DNA of 64,000 bases, taken from contig NZ_JAJSLX010000002.1 in the NCBI RefSeq assembly GCF_021290925.1, positions 1,174,235-1,238,234 of the forward strand. The letters run 5' to 3'. Below the pieces are notes generated by a model. The model did not search any database and was not told the origin of the DNA. It worked only from the letters and a program-made list of their open reading frames with translations. Below are positions 1 to 8,775 of the stretch, piece after piece (position 1 is the stretch's first letter; the number at the start of each line of letters is the position of its first letter). The stretch comes from Sessilibacter corallicola. Lineage in GTDB: Bacteria > Pseudomonadota > Gammaproteobacteria > Pseudomonadales > Cellvibrionaceae. A program made the position numbers and the translations under genes.

Positions 1-169
1 CATTATTGGTGTTGGCGGCATTAACAGCGTTGATTCTGCGATGGAAAAACTGGAAGCCGGAGCCAGCCTTTTGCAGGTATACACCGGTTTTATTTATCAG
101 GGCCCGGAATTGATTGCCGATTTGGTAAAAGCCACAAATAAGTATTCTGCTGCTGACGATAACGATTAA
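1..169 (+). CDS. pyrD: Dihydroorotate dehydrogenase (quinone), C-terminal fragment
   Basis: Only the last 55 codons are in the window; the 5' part lies upstream of base 1. The fragment reads IIGVGGINS, then a helix containing [20 protein letters not shown]. This is the phosphate-binding end of the FMN-dependent TIM barrel of class 2 (membrane-associated, quinone-linked) dihydroorotate dehydrogenases, the fourth step of pyrimidine synthesis. The short acidic tail ends at TAA 167-169. The pyrD-rmf-rlmL neighbourhood is also found in Pseudomonas, which supports the call. Class 2 rather than class 1 is inferred from this context and from the fragment. Confidence 0.85.
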   Translation, partial: IIGVGGINSVDSAMEKLEAGASLLQVYTGFIYQGPELIADLVKATNKYSAADDND

Positions 170-290
170 TCTGTTGCCGTTAAATGAGCGACAGTTTTAA
201 ATTAACGATTAATACTGTTTGATAATTGTGGTGTTTAAAAGAATTAAGTGATTGGGAAAGTCTGGAAGGCTAAAAACTTGATCTAGAAAT

Positions 291-318
291 AAAAAGAGCA
301 GGGGAATTACCCCTGCTC
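291..318 (-). terminator. Intrinsic terminator reading leftwards
   Basis: Perfect 9-bp stem GAGCAGGGG (296-304) / CCCCTGCTC (310-318) with a 5-nt loop. On the minus strand it is followed by five T residues (291-295). On the plus strand no T run follows, so it should end a leftward transcript. A second small hairpin, GGTCTT (321-326) / AAGACC (332-337), lies just upstream on the minus strand. The nearest leftward gene, rmf, ends almost 490 bp away. Confidence 0.75.
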
Positions 319-455
319 GCGGTCTTGAGTGAAGACCTTTGGGCTTAAACATTTAAATTAAAAGTTTTGCATTTAATTTATCGGGTTTTTGCTCCTTTTT
401 TGTCGATATGACGATTAAGAAACGATACCTACAGGAATTTGTATCTACAAAAACT

Positions 456-530
456 ACACCTTCAAGAATCACACCTGTTAAGTTCACACCTATTAAGTTC
501 ACACCTGTTCAGTTCAAACCTGTAAAATTC
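456..530 (+). repeat. 15-bp tandem repeat, five degenerate copies
   Basis: Five consecutive 15-bp units of the type ACACCTGTTAAGTTC occupy 456-530, with 531-545 as a decayed sixth. The 15-bp period keeps reading frame. A 50-codon ORF from ATG 408 to TGA 558-560 would translate the array as a TPVKF-type pentapeptide repeat. No convincing ribosome binding site precedes that ATG (the upstream sequence is T-rich), so I do not call it a gene. A second short duplication, of TTTGTATTGGT, follows at about 546-575. Apart from this and the hairpins at 291-337, I see nothing in 170-805. Confidence 0.7.
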
Positions 531-805
531 GCACCTCTCTATGCGTTTGTATTGGTATGAGTTTGTATTGGTGTGTTTGATTCTGTGCCTTTGTTTCTGT
601 ACTTGCGCTTGATTGCCTCTATAAATTAAATTTAATTAAAATTTTTGGTGCAGTAATTTTAGTGTTGCTTTTGCCTGCGTATGTATCAAGAGTAAGTCAA
701 TATTGATTCGGTGTAAATTGGAAATATTGTTATTTATCAAATTAATTTGGGTTTTCTTGATTGCTGCAGTAACAGTATATAACACGTATAAAAACGGCAA
801 TTAAT

Positions 806-1009
806 TTAGCGGTTACTGAGTTTTTGAACCGATGCCATGCGATTAAAACCGTTCCATTGATCATTCCGTCCTTCACGCCAGCCATTAAGCCAATCATAGC
901 GTGCTTGCTGGGTTTCATGGGGGCAGAGGCTTCTAGAGCGACCCTCAAATCCTACGACATAACCCTTTGCAAACGCTTTTTCAGATGGTTTTCTCTTCTG
1001 ACGTTTCAT
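806..1009 (-). CDS. rmf: Ribosome modulation factor (RMF)
   Basis: 67-residue basic protein beginning MKRQKRKPSEKAFAKGY and containing the family signature GFEGRSRSLCPHE followed by WLNGWREGR, closely matching E. coli RMF (MKRQKR..., GRSKEMCP, WLGGWREA). RMF binds the 30S subunit near the anti-Shine-Dalgarno region and drives formation of inactive 100S ribosome dimers in stationary phase. The start at 1009 is chosen because MKRQKR is the conserved N-terminus and a GAGG motif lies 11 nt upstream; a longer reading from 1048 adds 13 unconserved residues. The C-terminus is some 12-15 residues longer than in E. coli. The gene is convergent with pyrD and divergent from rlmL. Confidence 0.93.
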   Translation of the reverse strand: MKRQKRKPSEKAFAKGYVVGFEGRSRSLCPHETQQARYDWLNGWREGRNDQWNGFNRMASVQKLSNR

Positions 1010-2013
1010 AATGTAATTTACCTCAAGGTTGGTGTTTATCCATTTCAAAAATATTGTGTACCAAGCTTCTAAAAAGTTGGGGGAGATAAACTTGAATGTT
1101 TAAAATTACTGTATAAAAACATGAATGATTCGAATTAATTGATGGGATGTAATTCTCAAAGTTTAAAAAAATAAAGCACGGAAAATGCTTTGATAATGTA
1201 TGTGGAAACTCGAATAATAAGTTCACCGATTTAATTGCACTTTTATGAAGCCGGAAACTCAGTACACCAAATATTGAATGCTTTGGGAATGAATTTAAAT
1301 TTATAAAAGATTGAGATTATATACCGAATGATAATATTGGTTTTCACTTTGTTATCGATAATTCCACAATAATTACGTATTGCTCTAAATTATCAATAGT
1401 TGTATTAAAAACACTAAATTTAATAAGACATTAACTCTTTAACATATTATCCCAGCGAATTTTAGCAACGCTGAGACAGTTTTGTACGTCGATTATTTAA
1501 TCATTGTTATTCGGATTTTGTGTGAGAAAAGAGTCTCATAATTTAATTTAGAATATTTATTAAAAATATTTTGATTATTACTGTATTCGTTTTACTGATT
1601 GATTCTTATCGACAGTTTTTCTGATGAGTTTTTGTATTTGTGGTTTTTAAGATAATTAACTTCTGAAAAACCTGCATGACGCAATGGCATTAAAAAACTT
1701 CTAAATAATAAAAACACAAATATCAGTTGATTTAACGGTAGGTATTTTGGGTTAATCCCATAACACTAATTCAATTATTTTCACGGCCATTTATACACAC
1801 GACCATTTATTTTCGCGATTATTTATATTCACTAATTAGGAACACTAAACAACAACGGAGATTAAACAACAGAGGGTGTGATTCGTGGCATTACTGTGTG
1901 ATGCCTCTATGAGCAAATCTCTCGCTACTTAAGCGCGGGCTAAATGATTGTTTTTCTTAGTATAAAGCGGTGATTCCGGGTAGAATCGCAGTTTTATCCA
2001 GACAGACCTTCAC
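1010..2013. other. AT-rich intergenic region rmf-rlmL
   Basis: About 1 kb of very AT-rich DNA between divergent rmf and rlmL. It must hold both promoters, but I cannot assign -35/-10 boxes with confidence. Minor hairpins are visible (AAAGCA 1173-1178 / TGCTTT 1186-1191, and GGCAT / ATGCC near 1890). No credible coding region is seen. Confidence 0.5.
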
Positions 2014-4176
2014 ATGATCGAATATTACGCAAGTTGCCCAAAAGGCCTAGAGCAGTTATTGGCTGAAGAAATCACCCAATTGGGGGGTGAGTTTAAACGA
2101 GAAACCATAGGTGGAATATGGTTTTTGGGCGGTTTGTCGGTAGCTTATCGTGTGTGTTTGTGGTCGAGACTGGCAAACAAGGTGCTGTTGCCACTGGTGA
2201 AGTCATCTGTGGCCAATGATAAAGATCTCTATGAGCTGATTGCCTCGGTTCCTTGGGAAGATCATCTCAGCCCCAATGGCCGTTTGTGGGTGGATTTCGC
2301 CGGTACCAACCGTTTTATCCGCAACAGCCAATTTGGCGCCTTAAAGGTTAAGGATGCCATTGTTGATCGGATTCGCGATCGATTCGGCGTTCGCCCCTCC
2401 GTTGATAAAGAAAATCCCAATCTAATCATTAATGTACGTCTGTCGAAGGGCAAGGCGACCGTTTCCATCGATTTGAGCGGCGATAGCTTGCATCGTCGTG
2501 GTTATCGATTGCGACAGGGCTTTGCACCGTTAAAAGAAAACTTGGCGGCTGCGTTGTTGTATCGCTGCCGTTGGCCTGAAATCGCCGCTGACGATGGCGC
2601 ATTGCTCGACCCAATGTGTGGTTCAGGAACAATTCTGATCGAAGCGGCCATGATGGCGGCGGATATCGCACCTGGGCTTAAACGATCGTCTTTTGCGTTC
2701 GAACATTGGTTAAATCACTCCAACGACGTTTGGCTTGAACTGCGAGAACAAGCTCAAGAGCGCATTAATCTCGATAAAATTCCCGAAATTCGTGGTTATG
2801 ATTTCAACCGAACCGTGCTTGAAGCGGCGGAATTCAATATTGCTCAAGCTGGGTTGATTGGCAAGGTTCGTGTGACGGCTAAACCGTTAGCGGCATTCAA
2901 AAAGCCAACTCACAAGCCTATTGATACGGGTTTAGTATTGACTAACCCTCCTTACGGAGAGCGTTTAGGGGATCTTGAGCAGCTTATTCCTCTGTACCGA
3001 CAGCTCGGTACCTCGTTGCGTGAAGAGTTTGTGGGTTGGAAGGCGGGTGTTTTTACCGGTAATCCAGATGCCGCTAAAAACATGGGCTTGCGCAGCAATA
3101 AAAAATACAAGCTTTATAACGGCAGCATTGAAACCGAATTATTGTTGTTTGATGTTAATGAAACCCAGTTTGTGAATGCACCTGCGCCCGAACACATTTT
3201 AACGCGTCCAAGTGATCCTTATAAGGTGACCGAAGGTGCTAAAATGCTGATTAATCGCTTGGCGAAAAATAAAAAACAATTGGGCAAATGGCTCAAAAAG
3301 AATGACATTGAGTGCTACCGAATTTACGACGCGGACATGCCGGAATATTCCGCCGCCGTTGATATTTACGGCGACCATGTTCACATTCAAGAGTATCAAG
3401 CGCCGAAATCCGTCGACGAAGAAAAAGTAAAACAGCGCTTTAACGATATAGTCGCCGCAGTGAAGCAAGAGCTGCAAGGCGATGAATCAAAAATCAGTAT
3501 CAAGCAGCGCAGACGCAATAAAGGTAAACAACAGTATGAGCGCTTAAATGAGCGCGCAGACAGACGCGAATTAATGGTCGTTGAAGAAGGCGCAGCAAAG
3601 TTTGAAATTAATTTGTGGGATTACCTCGATACCGGATTATTCTTAGATCACCGTCCAGTGCGCCTTAAAATTCGCGAGTTGGCCCACGGCAAAAAGTTTT
3701 TAAACCTGTTTTGCTACACAGCGACTGCCAGTGTTCACGCAGCCATTGGCGGCGCTAAAGAAACGGTGAGTGTTGATTTGTCGAACACTTACATCAACTG
3801 GTCAAAACGCAATTTTGAGCTGAATAGACTGGTCAGTAAAAATCACCGTTTTGAACAGGCCGATTGCGTTAAATGGTTAAATGAATGTCGAGAGGGGTTT
3901 GATCTTATTTTATTAGACCCACCGTCTTTCTCGAATTCGAAAAAAACCGAAACCGTATTGGACATTCAACGCGATCATGTTTCTATGATTAATCGTTGCA
4001 TGGATTTATTGCTTCCGGGTGGCTTACTTATTTTTTCCAATAATTTACGCAGCTTTAAACTCGATGAAAGCAGTTTGTCGCATTTTGAAATCGAAGATTA
4101 CACGAAAAAGAGCCTCGATCCCGATTTTGCACGCAATCAAAAAATACATAACTGTTGGTTGATTCGAAACAAATAA
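2014..4176 (+). CDS. rlmL: Bifunctional 23S rRNA methyltransferase RlmKL (m2G2445 / m7G2069)
   Basis: 720 residues, close to the ~702 of E. coli RlmL (YcbY). The N-terminal THUMP domain (about 45-160) contains SRLANKVLLPL and RNSQFGALKVKDAIVD. It is followed by the RlmL Rossmann methyltransferase with DPMCGSGT (199-206) and catalytic NPPYGERL (311-318). The C-terminal RlmK half has YLDTGLFLDHRPVR and a second motif, DPPSFSNSK (~635), ending in FARNQKIHNCWLI. The protein methylates N2 of G2445 and N7 of G2069 during 50S assembly. ATG 2014 gives the expected N-terminus, IEYYASCPKGLEQLL. It is monocistronic: a strong terminator follows directly. Confidence 0.97.
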   Translation: MIEYYASCPKGLEQLLAEEITQLGGEFKRETIGGIWFLGGLSVAYRVCLWSRLANKVLLPLVKSSVANDKDLYELIASVPWEDHLSPNGRLWVDFAGTNRFIRNSQFGALKVKDAIVDRIRDRFGVRPSVDKENPNLIINVRLSKGKATVSIDLSGDSLHRRGYRLRQGFAPLKENLAAALLYRCRWPEIAADDGALLDPMCGSGTILIEAAMMAADIAPGLKRSSFAFEHWLNHSNDVWLELREQAQERINLDKIPEIRGYDFNRTVLEAAEFNIAQAGLIGKVRVTAKPLAAFKKPTHKPIDTGLVLTNPPYGERLGDLEQLIPLYRQLGTSLREEFVGWKAGVFTGNPDAAKNMGLRSNKKYKLYNGSIETELLLFDVNETQFVNAPAPEHILTRPSDPYKVTEGAKMLINRLAKNKKQLGKWLKKNDIECYRIYDADMPEYSAAVDIYGDHVHIQEYQAPKSVDEEKVKQRFNDIVAAVKQELQGDESKISIKQRRRNKGKQQYERLNERADRRELMVVEEGAAKFEINLWDYLDTGLFLDHRPVRLKIRELAHGKKFLNLFCYTATASVHAAIGGAKETVSVDLSNTYINWSKRNFELNRLVSKNHRFEQADCVKWLNECREGFDLILLDPPSFSNSKKTETVLDIQRDHVSMINRCMDLLLPGGLLIFSNNLRSFKLDESSLSHFEIEDYTKKSLDPDFARNQKIHNCWLIRNK

Positions 4177-4199
4177 ATATTTCATCAACGCCATTCTTA

Positions 4200-4237
4200 A
4201 AAACCCACCATTACAGTCGTGTATTGGTGGGTTTTTT
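4200..4237 (+). terminator. Intrinsic terminator after rlmL
   Basis: Perfect 11-bp stem AAAACCCACCA (4200-4210) / TGGTGGGTTTT (4225-4235), 14-nt loop, followed by a T run. It sits 23 bp after the rlmL stop and is near-symmetric, so it could work on both strands. Confidence 0.85.
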
Positions 4238-4556
4238 ACTTTCTCATTGTGCCATTCTTTTCTGTATTCGTTTTTTGGGATTAATATTTTTCGTATCAAA
4301 GGCTTACCTTTATAAGTTTGTTTTTTGTAGTGTAAACAATTTAAGTTTAACTGCTTCAGTTTTGAGATACCGCAAATAGCCAAAATTGAGTCATAGAGAC
4401 GGGCTGTTGGTCGTGGTATAAAAAGTTAAACAGTCAAATAGTGATTGTGTTTATGTTTTTTGTGAACATAAGCGCGCATTGATTTCGATTGTAGATATTC
4501 CAAGTTTGCTCTTATAACCGAAATCCACACAGTATGTATTCGCCCGAGTACGAGCT
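4238..4556. other. Upstream region of the V-ATPase operon
   Basis: About 320 bp with no gene. It must carry the promoter of the V-type ATPase operon. It is AT-rich and I could not fix a convincing promoter; no sigma54 GG-N10-GC element with flanking TGGCAC/TTGC was found. Confidence 0.4.
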
Positions 4557-5903
4557 ATGAGTACTAGTTATACATCCTATAAAACAATTATTGAAATTGT
4601 TGGTGATATTGTAAAAGTTCGTTTGCCGGAACAATCTGAACAAGCGTCGCCATTGGTAAGATTAAATGATTTGGCGGTATTGTCTGTCGATGGTTCTGAT
4701 TCACGATTGGCGCAAATTATCGATATAAAAAATAATGTTGTATCACTGCAAGTGTTTGATTCGACTAAGGGTCTTTCTACAGACGCGAAAGTGAATTTTT
4801 TAAATCAGCCGATGAAGGTTGTTGCCAGTGACAATATTTTAGGGCGTGTTTTTAGTGGTAAAGGTGAAGCGATTGATAACGGACCGTCGTTAGAGTACGA
4901 GCAAAAAATCGTAATTAACGGGCCCATTGTTAATCCTGTTAAAAGGCAAGTGGCATCGAAAATGATTCGAACCAATGTGCCGATGATCGATGTTTTTAAT
5001 TGTTTGGTAGAAAGCCAGAAAATTCCAATATTTTCAGTTTCTGGTGAGCCTTACAATACGCTGCTAGCCAGAATTGGCATTGAAGCCGACGCCGATTTAA
5101 TTGTTTTTGGCGGGCTTGGGTTAATCTTTGATGATTATCACTATTTTAAACATCAATTTGAAAACGCAGGCATGCTGGCGAGATCGGTCATGTTCGTAAA
5201 CCAAGCGTCAGATTCGATTGTCGAGCGATTGCTTATCCCTGATTTGGCGCTTTCTGTGGCGGAACATTTTGCCGTAGAACACAATAAGCGCGTACTGGTT
5301 TTACTGACCGATATGACGGCTTATGCAGACGCGCTAAAAGAAGTCGGCATTGCAAACGAGCGTGTGCCGTCGAATCGCGGCTACATGGGGGATTTGTATT
5401 CTCAGTTAGCAAGGCGCTACGAGAAAGCGTGCGATTTTACTAAAGGTGGATCAATCACGGTGTTGTCGGTAACAACAATGCCCGGCGGCGATGTGACTCA
5501 TCCGGTACCCGATAACACCGGTTATATAACCGAAGGTCAATTTTATTTGCACGACGGCATTATCGATCCATTTGGTTCCTTATCACGCCTAAAACAACAG
5601 GTTATTGGAAAGCAAACGCGTGAAGACCATCATCAAGTAATGAATACTATGATTCGGTTTTATTCCGGCAGTATTGAAGCCAAGCAAAAGCAATCCATGG
5701 CCTTTGAGCTGAATGAATTTGATGAAAAATTGTTGCGTTTTGGTGAGCTGTTCAAGCGCCAATTTTTAGGCATCGATATTTCCATGCCTCTGGAAACCGC
5801 TTTGGATACCTGTTGGGAAATTTTAAAAGCTTGCTTTAGCCCAGAGCAATTACTGATGAAAAAAGAATTCATCGATAAGTATTATTACCAGAAAAAATCG
5901 TAA
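4557..5903 (+). CDS. ntpB: V/A-type ATP synthase subunit B (non-catalytic)
   Basis: 448 residues matching the regulatory B subunit of V/A-type rotary ATPases, which alternates with catalytic A in the A3B3 head. The N-terminal beta-barrel begins YKTIIEIVGDIVKV. The core contains ILGRVFSGKGEAIDNGP, MIRTNVPMIDVFN and IPIFSVSGEPYNTLLARI; the last replaces the P-loop, as expected for B. It continues with LLTDMTAYADALKEV and PGGDVTHPVPDNTGYITEGQ. It is the first gene here although B normally follows A. The ATG at 4557 has only a weak purine stretch before it. Gene D starts 21 bp downstream, so one operon is likely. Confidence 0.93.
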   Translation: MSTSYTSYKTIIEIVGDIVKVRLPEQSEQASPLVRLNDLAVLSVDGSDSRLAQIIDIKNNVVSLQVFDSTKGLSTDAKVNFLNQPMKVVASDNILGRVFSGKGEAIDNGPSLEYEQKIVINGPIVNPVKRQVASKMIRTNVPMIDVFNCLVESQKIPIFSVSGEPYNTLLARIGIEADADLIVFGGLGLIFDDYHYFKHQFENAGMLARSVMFVNQASDSIVERLLIPDLALSVAEHFAVEHNKRVLVLLTDMTAYADALKEVGIANERVPSNRGYMGDLYSQLARRYEKACDFTKGGSITVLSVTTMPGGDVTHPVPDNTGYITEGQFYLHDGIIDPFGSLSRLKQQVIGKQTREDHHQVMNTMIRFYSGSIEAKQKQSMAFELNEFDEKLLRFGELFKRQFLGIDISMPLETALDTCWEILKACFSPEQLLMKKEFIDKYYYQKKS

Positions 5904-5924
5904 CCCATACGCAGTGAAAAACTT

Positions 5925-6536
5925 ATGGCCGATAAGGTATCTGTTTCAAAAACCAGTTTGCTGAAACTTAAGCACGATCTGCGAGCTTATCAAAAGTATT
6001 TGCCTTCACTGGATTTAAAGCGTCAGCAATTAAGGTTCGCTATTGTTGGTTTGAAATCCGATATCCGCCGATTAACCGAGAAAATAACTCAGTTTCAACA
6101 AGCGCTTCCCAACCTAATCCCAAGTTCTTACGTTGATGTCTCTGATATCGACCAACTAGTGGCAATCAGTACCATCGATTACGAATTAAAAAGCATTGCT
6201 GGCGTAAAGGTTTCTCAGATGACGGACGTTACGTTTTCTGAATCAGGCAGTGATTTTGCTCGTTTGCCCGTGTGGGGATTGTTCTATCAAGCAAGCTTGG
6301 AGAAATATGTCAAACTCCTTTTGCAAGTAGAGAATTTGGAACAACAGATATTCACGCTGAATGCGGCTTTATTAAAGGTAACCCAACGCATTAATCTATT
6401 CGAAAAACTGCTGATTCCCCGGTCTGAGCAATTCATCAGTACCATCGAACTCAGTTTGGGAGAAAGGGCAAGAGAATCCGTAGTGGTATCTAAACTGTCA
6501 AAGAAAAGATCGGCGAGTCGCAGTGAGTATTGTTAA
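5925..6536 (+). CDS. ntpD: V/A-type ATP synthase subunit D (central stalk)
   Basis: 203 residues. The predicted long N- and C-terminal helices start KTSLLKLKHDLRAYQKYLPSL and return with QRINLFEKLLIPRSEQ, the subunit D signature. D is the rotating shaft inside A3B3 (the analogue of F-ATPase gamma). The C-terminus is basic (KLSKKRSASR). The stop lies inside the start of the next gene (14-bp overlap), indicating translational coupling with subunit I. Confidence 0.9.
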   Translation: MADKVSVSKTSLLKLKHDLRAYQKYLPSLDLKRQQLRFAIVGLKSDIRRLTEKITQFQQALPNLIPSSYVDVSDIDQLVAISTIDYELKSIAGVKVSQMTDVTFSESGSDFARLPVWGLFYQASLEKYVKLLLQVENLEQQIFTLNAALLKVTQRINLFEKLLIPRSEQFISTIELSLGERARESVVVSKLSKKRSASRSEYC

Positions 6537-8316
6537 GCTAAAAAAAGCCACCGTTTTGGCAAGTAACAATCAAGTAGAGCAAGTCGTTGAGGCGTTGCAA
6601 AAATTTGGTCGATTACACATTATTGAAAAACCAAACGAAGCTCAAGATAACACTGAAAACCGTAACAGCGACAATTACGGTCGAATGATTGATTACGTTA
6701 ATTTTTTAGAAAAATCTGAGAGAAAGATAAAACAAGAAAAACGGTATCAATCATACGATTTGAATGAGGTGATCAGCAAAATCGGCGCGTTAAAAGCCAA
6801 TATTCATGCTGAAAAAAATCACTATGATCACGTTATGCACGAAATAAAGCAGCTGGAACCCTGGGGTGATTTCGAGCTTTTGGGGTTAGAGGCTGATATT
6901 CGGCGTACATTCTGGTTTTATGATTTACCCTTGGCAAGTTTGAAAAAAATCCACCGGTTGTCGCTGCCTTATCAGGTCGTTAATCAGAATAATACTCGGA
7001 TTTACGTGGTGGTTATTTCCGAGCAAAAACCAGTCGAAGACTGTTTGCCGGAAAAATCGTTGGATTTGCCTTCGGAAAGTTTATCCGTCTTGTATGAGAA
7101 ACGACACAATCTACTATTAACACTAGATGAACTTAACGTAGAACGAATTCACTGTACGAAATACCTCGATGCTCTCAGAAGTGCGGCGTACAAAGAAGAA
7201 AATATTCGTCAACGTGACAATACAATCCGCAATATAACGTCTTATGGTGAATTTTTCTCGCTTGAAGCTTGGGTGCCCGAAGTTAATGTAAAAGATTTGA
7301 CTGCTTTATCAAAAAAAGCGCAGTTCGCGTTGACGCTTGAGACGCCAAAGGAGCAAGACGATCCACCTACATTACTTAAGCCTAACAGTATGTTTGAGTC
7401 AGGATCGTTGTTGGCAAAAATTTATCAATTGCCCAGCTATTATTCTTCGGATCCTTCGATTCATCTATACCTTTCGTTTTCTTTGTTTTTTGCGCTGATT
7501 TTATCGGATGTTGGCTACGCGTCGATATCTCTTTTAGCGTTATTGGTTTTTTGGAAAAAGATGTCGAATCAAAAAACACTGAAAGTATTGCGCCCGCTGT
7601 TATTGGCAATGGCACTGGCGGCATCCGTCTGGGGAGTGCTGGTCAATAGCTTTTTTGGCTATTCGTTGATAGACACTAACCGTGTAGCTCCTGTGGTTGA
7701 TATCAACAACTATGACCTCATGATGTTTTTAGCGGTTGGTATTGGCGTTGTTCACATCGTTATTGCCAACATCGTACACATGCGTGTTTTAACATTTTCT
7801 GATAATCGTTGGCTTGCCAAAATTGGTTGGATTTTAGTGTCGGTTGGTGCTTATTTTTCTTGGGTTTTCTCTGCGCATGACAGCGCATTTCGAATGTTTG
7901 CTTCTATGATAGCAATGGGCTTGATCGGTATTTTTCTGTTCAGTCACGATTCGTTGGTAGAGAAAAACGTTAACGAGAAATTCTGGTTGACGATTAAATC
8001 TGGATTTTTGGCATTGTGCAATATCACTAAATTATTTGGTGATGTGTTGAGTTACATGCGCCTTTTTGCCTTGGGGTTGGCCAGTGCTTCCTTGGCAATA
8101 ACATTTAATGATTTGTCTCAAAGTGCGTTCGATTACGGTGGCGTAGGCTTAATTGGTGGCTGCTTAATTTGGCTGATTGGTCACAGTATTAATTTTATCT
8201 TAGGAATTATGAGTGGGGTTGTTCACGGTTTACGACTGAATTTTATAGAGTTTTATAATTGGTCAAATCCCGGAGAGGGATACGCCTTTGTACCTTTTAT
8301 GATGAAAGAGGTTTAA
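6523..8316 (+). CDS. ntpI: V/A-type ATP synthase subunit I (membrane a-subunit)
   Basis: 597 residues. The soluble N-terminal half (about 1-300) is helical and charged, and docks the peripheral stalk. The C-terminal half carries about seven membrane segments beginning near IHLYLSFSLFFALIL. The conserved SYMRLFALGLASASLA helix holds the Arg (about 513) that faces the ring carboxylate. It is followed by GHSINFILGIMSGVVHGLRLNFIEFY and a terminal GEGYAFVPF, all typical of subunit I. It forms the ion half-channels with the K ring. The start overlaps D; K begins two bases after its stop. Confidence 0.92.
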   Translation: MSIVKLKKATVLASNNQVEQVVEALQKFGRLHIIEKPNEAQDNTENRNSDNYGRMIDYVNFLEKSERKIKQEKRYQSYDLNEVISKIGALKANIHAEKNHYDHVMHEIKQLEPWGDFELLGLEADIRRTFWFYDLPLASLKKIHRLSLPYQVVNQNNTRIYVVVISEQKPVEDCLPEKSLDLPSESLSVLYEKRHNLLLTLDELNVERIHCTKYLDALRSAAYKEENIRQRDNTIRNITSYGEFFSLEAWVPEVNVKDLTALSKKAQFALTLETPKEQDDPPTLLKPNSMFESGSLLAKIYQLPSYYSSDPSIHLYLSFSLFFALILSDVGYASISLLALLVFWKKMSNQKTLKVLRPLLLAMALAASVWGVLVNSFFGYSLIDTNRVAPVVDINNYDLMMFLAVGIGVVHIVIANIVHMRVLTFSDNRWLAKIGWILVSVGAYFSWVFSAHDSAFRMFASMIAMGLIGIFLFSHDSLVEKNVNEKFWLTIKSGFLALCNITKLFGDVLSYMRLFALGLASASLAITFNDLSQSAFDYGGVGLIGGCLIWLIGHSINFILGIMSGVVHGLRLNFIEFYNWSNPGEGYAFVPFMMKEV

Positions 8317-8317
8317 C

Positions 8318-8764
8318 GTGGAAAGCTTTATCAATATGTTGGCTTGGGTTGGGGTTTTTGCTCCGGTTGCGTTTGGTGCCATTGGCAGTGTTTTAGGGTG
8401 TGCGTTTGCCGGTCAAGCGGCCATAGGAGCGCTCCTCGATACCGATACTAATTACGGCCGCTTTATCGGCTTGTCGGTTCTACCGTCAACGTTTGTGATT
8501 TACGGCATTGTTTTAATGTTTACCTTGCAAGCTCAAGTGTCCCCAGTTTCAGGTGGTGGTTTGTTTGCCATTGGAGTGTTGTCGGGCATTGCGCTATTGG
8601 TGACGGCGCTCTGGCAGGGTCGGTTGTGTGTGTCGGCGATTAATGCAATCAAAGAAAAACCTGAAATCTTTGGTTTGTCGATTACTCCCGTAGCAATCAT
8701 CGAAGGGTTTGGTGTTTTTGTTTTTATTTTTGCTTTGGTGCTTTCTGGTAATCTTTCTGCGTAA
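8318..8764 (+). CDS. ntpK: V/A-type ATP synthase subunit K (membrane rotor ring)
   Basis: 148 residues forming two hairpins (four membrane helices), the duplicated c-ring form. The GTG start at 8318 has AAGAGG upstream and sits two bases after subunit I. The second hairpin has ITPVAIIEGFGVF with the ion-carrying Glu129. The first hairpin has LPSTFVIYG with no carboxylate, as in Enterococcus hirae NtpK. By-eye alignment keeps the helix-3 Gln (Q100, cf. NtpK Q110) but has Phe59 where NtpK has Gln65, a Na+ ligand. The transported ion is therefore uncertain. Confidence 0.92.
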   Translation: MESFINMLAWVGVFAPVAFGAIGSVLGCAFAGQAAIGALLDTDTNYGRFIGLSVLPSTFVIYGIVLMFTLQAQVSPVSGGGLFAIGVLSGIALLVTALWQGRLCVSAINAIKEKPEIFGLSITPVAIIEGFGVFVFIFALVLSGNLSA

Positions 8765-8775
8765 GGGGCTCATCC

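Noticed and set aside
456-530. CRISPR array
   Set aside because: The 15-bp units are contiguous with no spacers, so it is a plain tandem repeat.
742-948. 68-codon leftward ORF overlapping rmf
   Set aside because: Out-of-frame shadow of rmf; the rmf frame has clear family motifs and a ribosome site.
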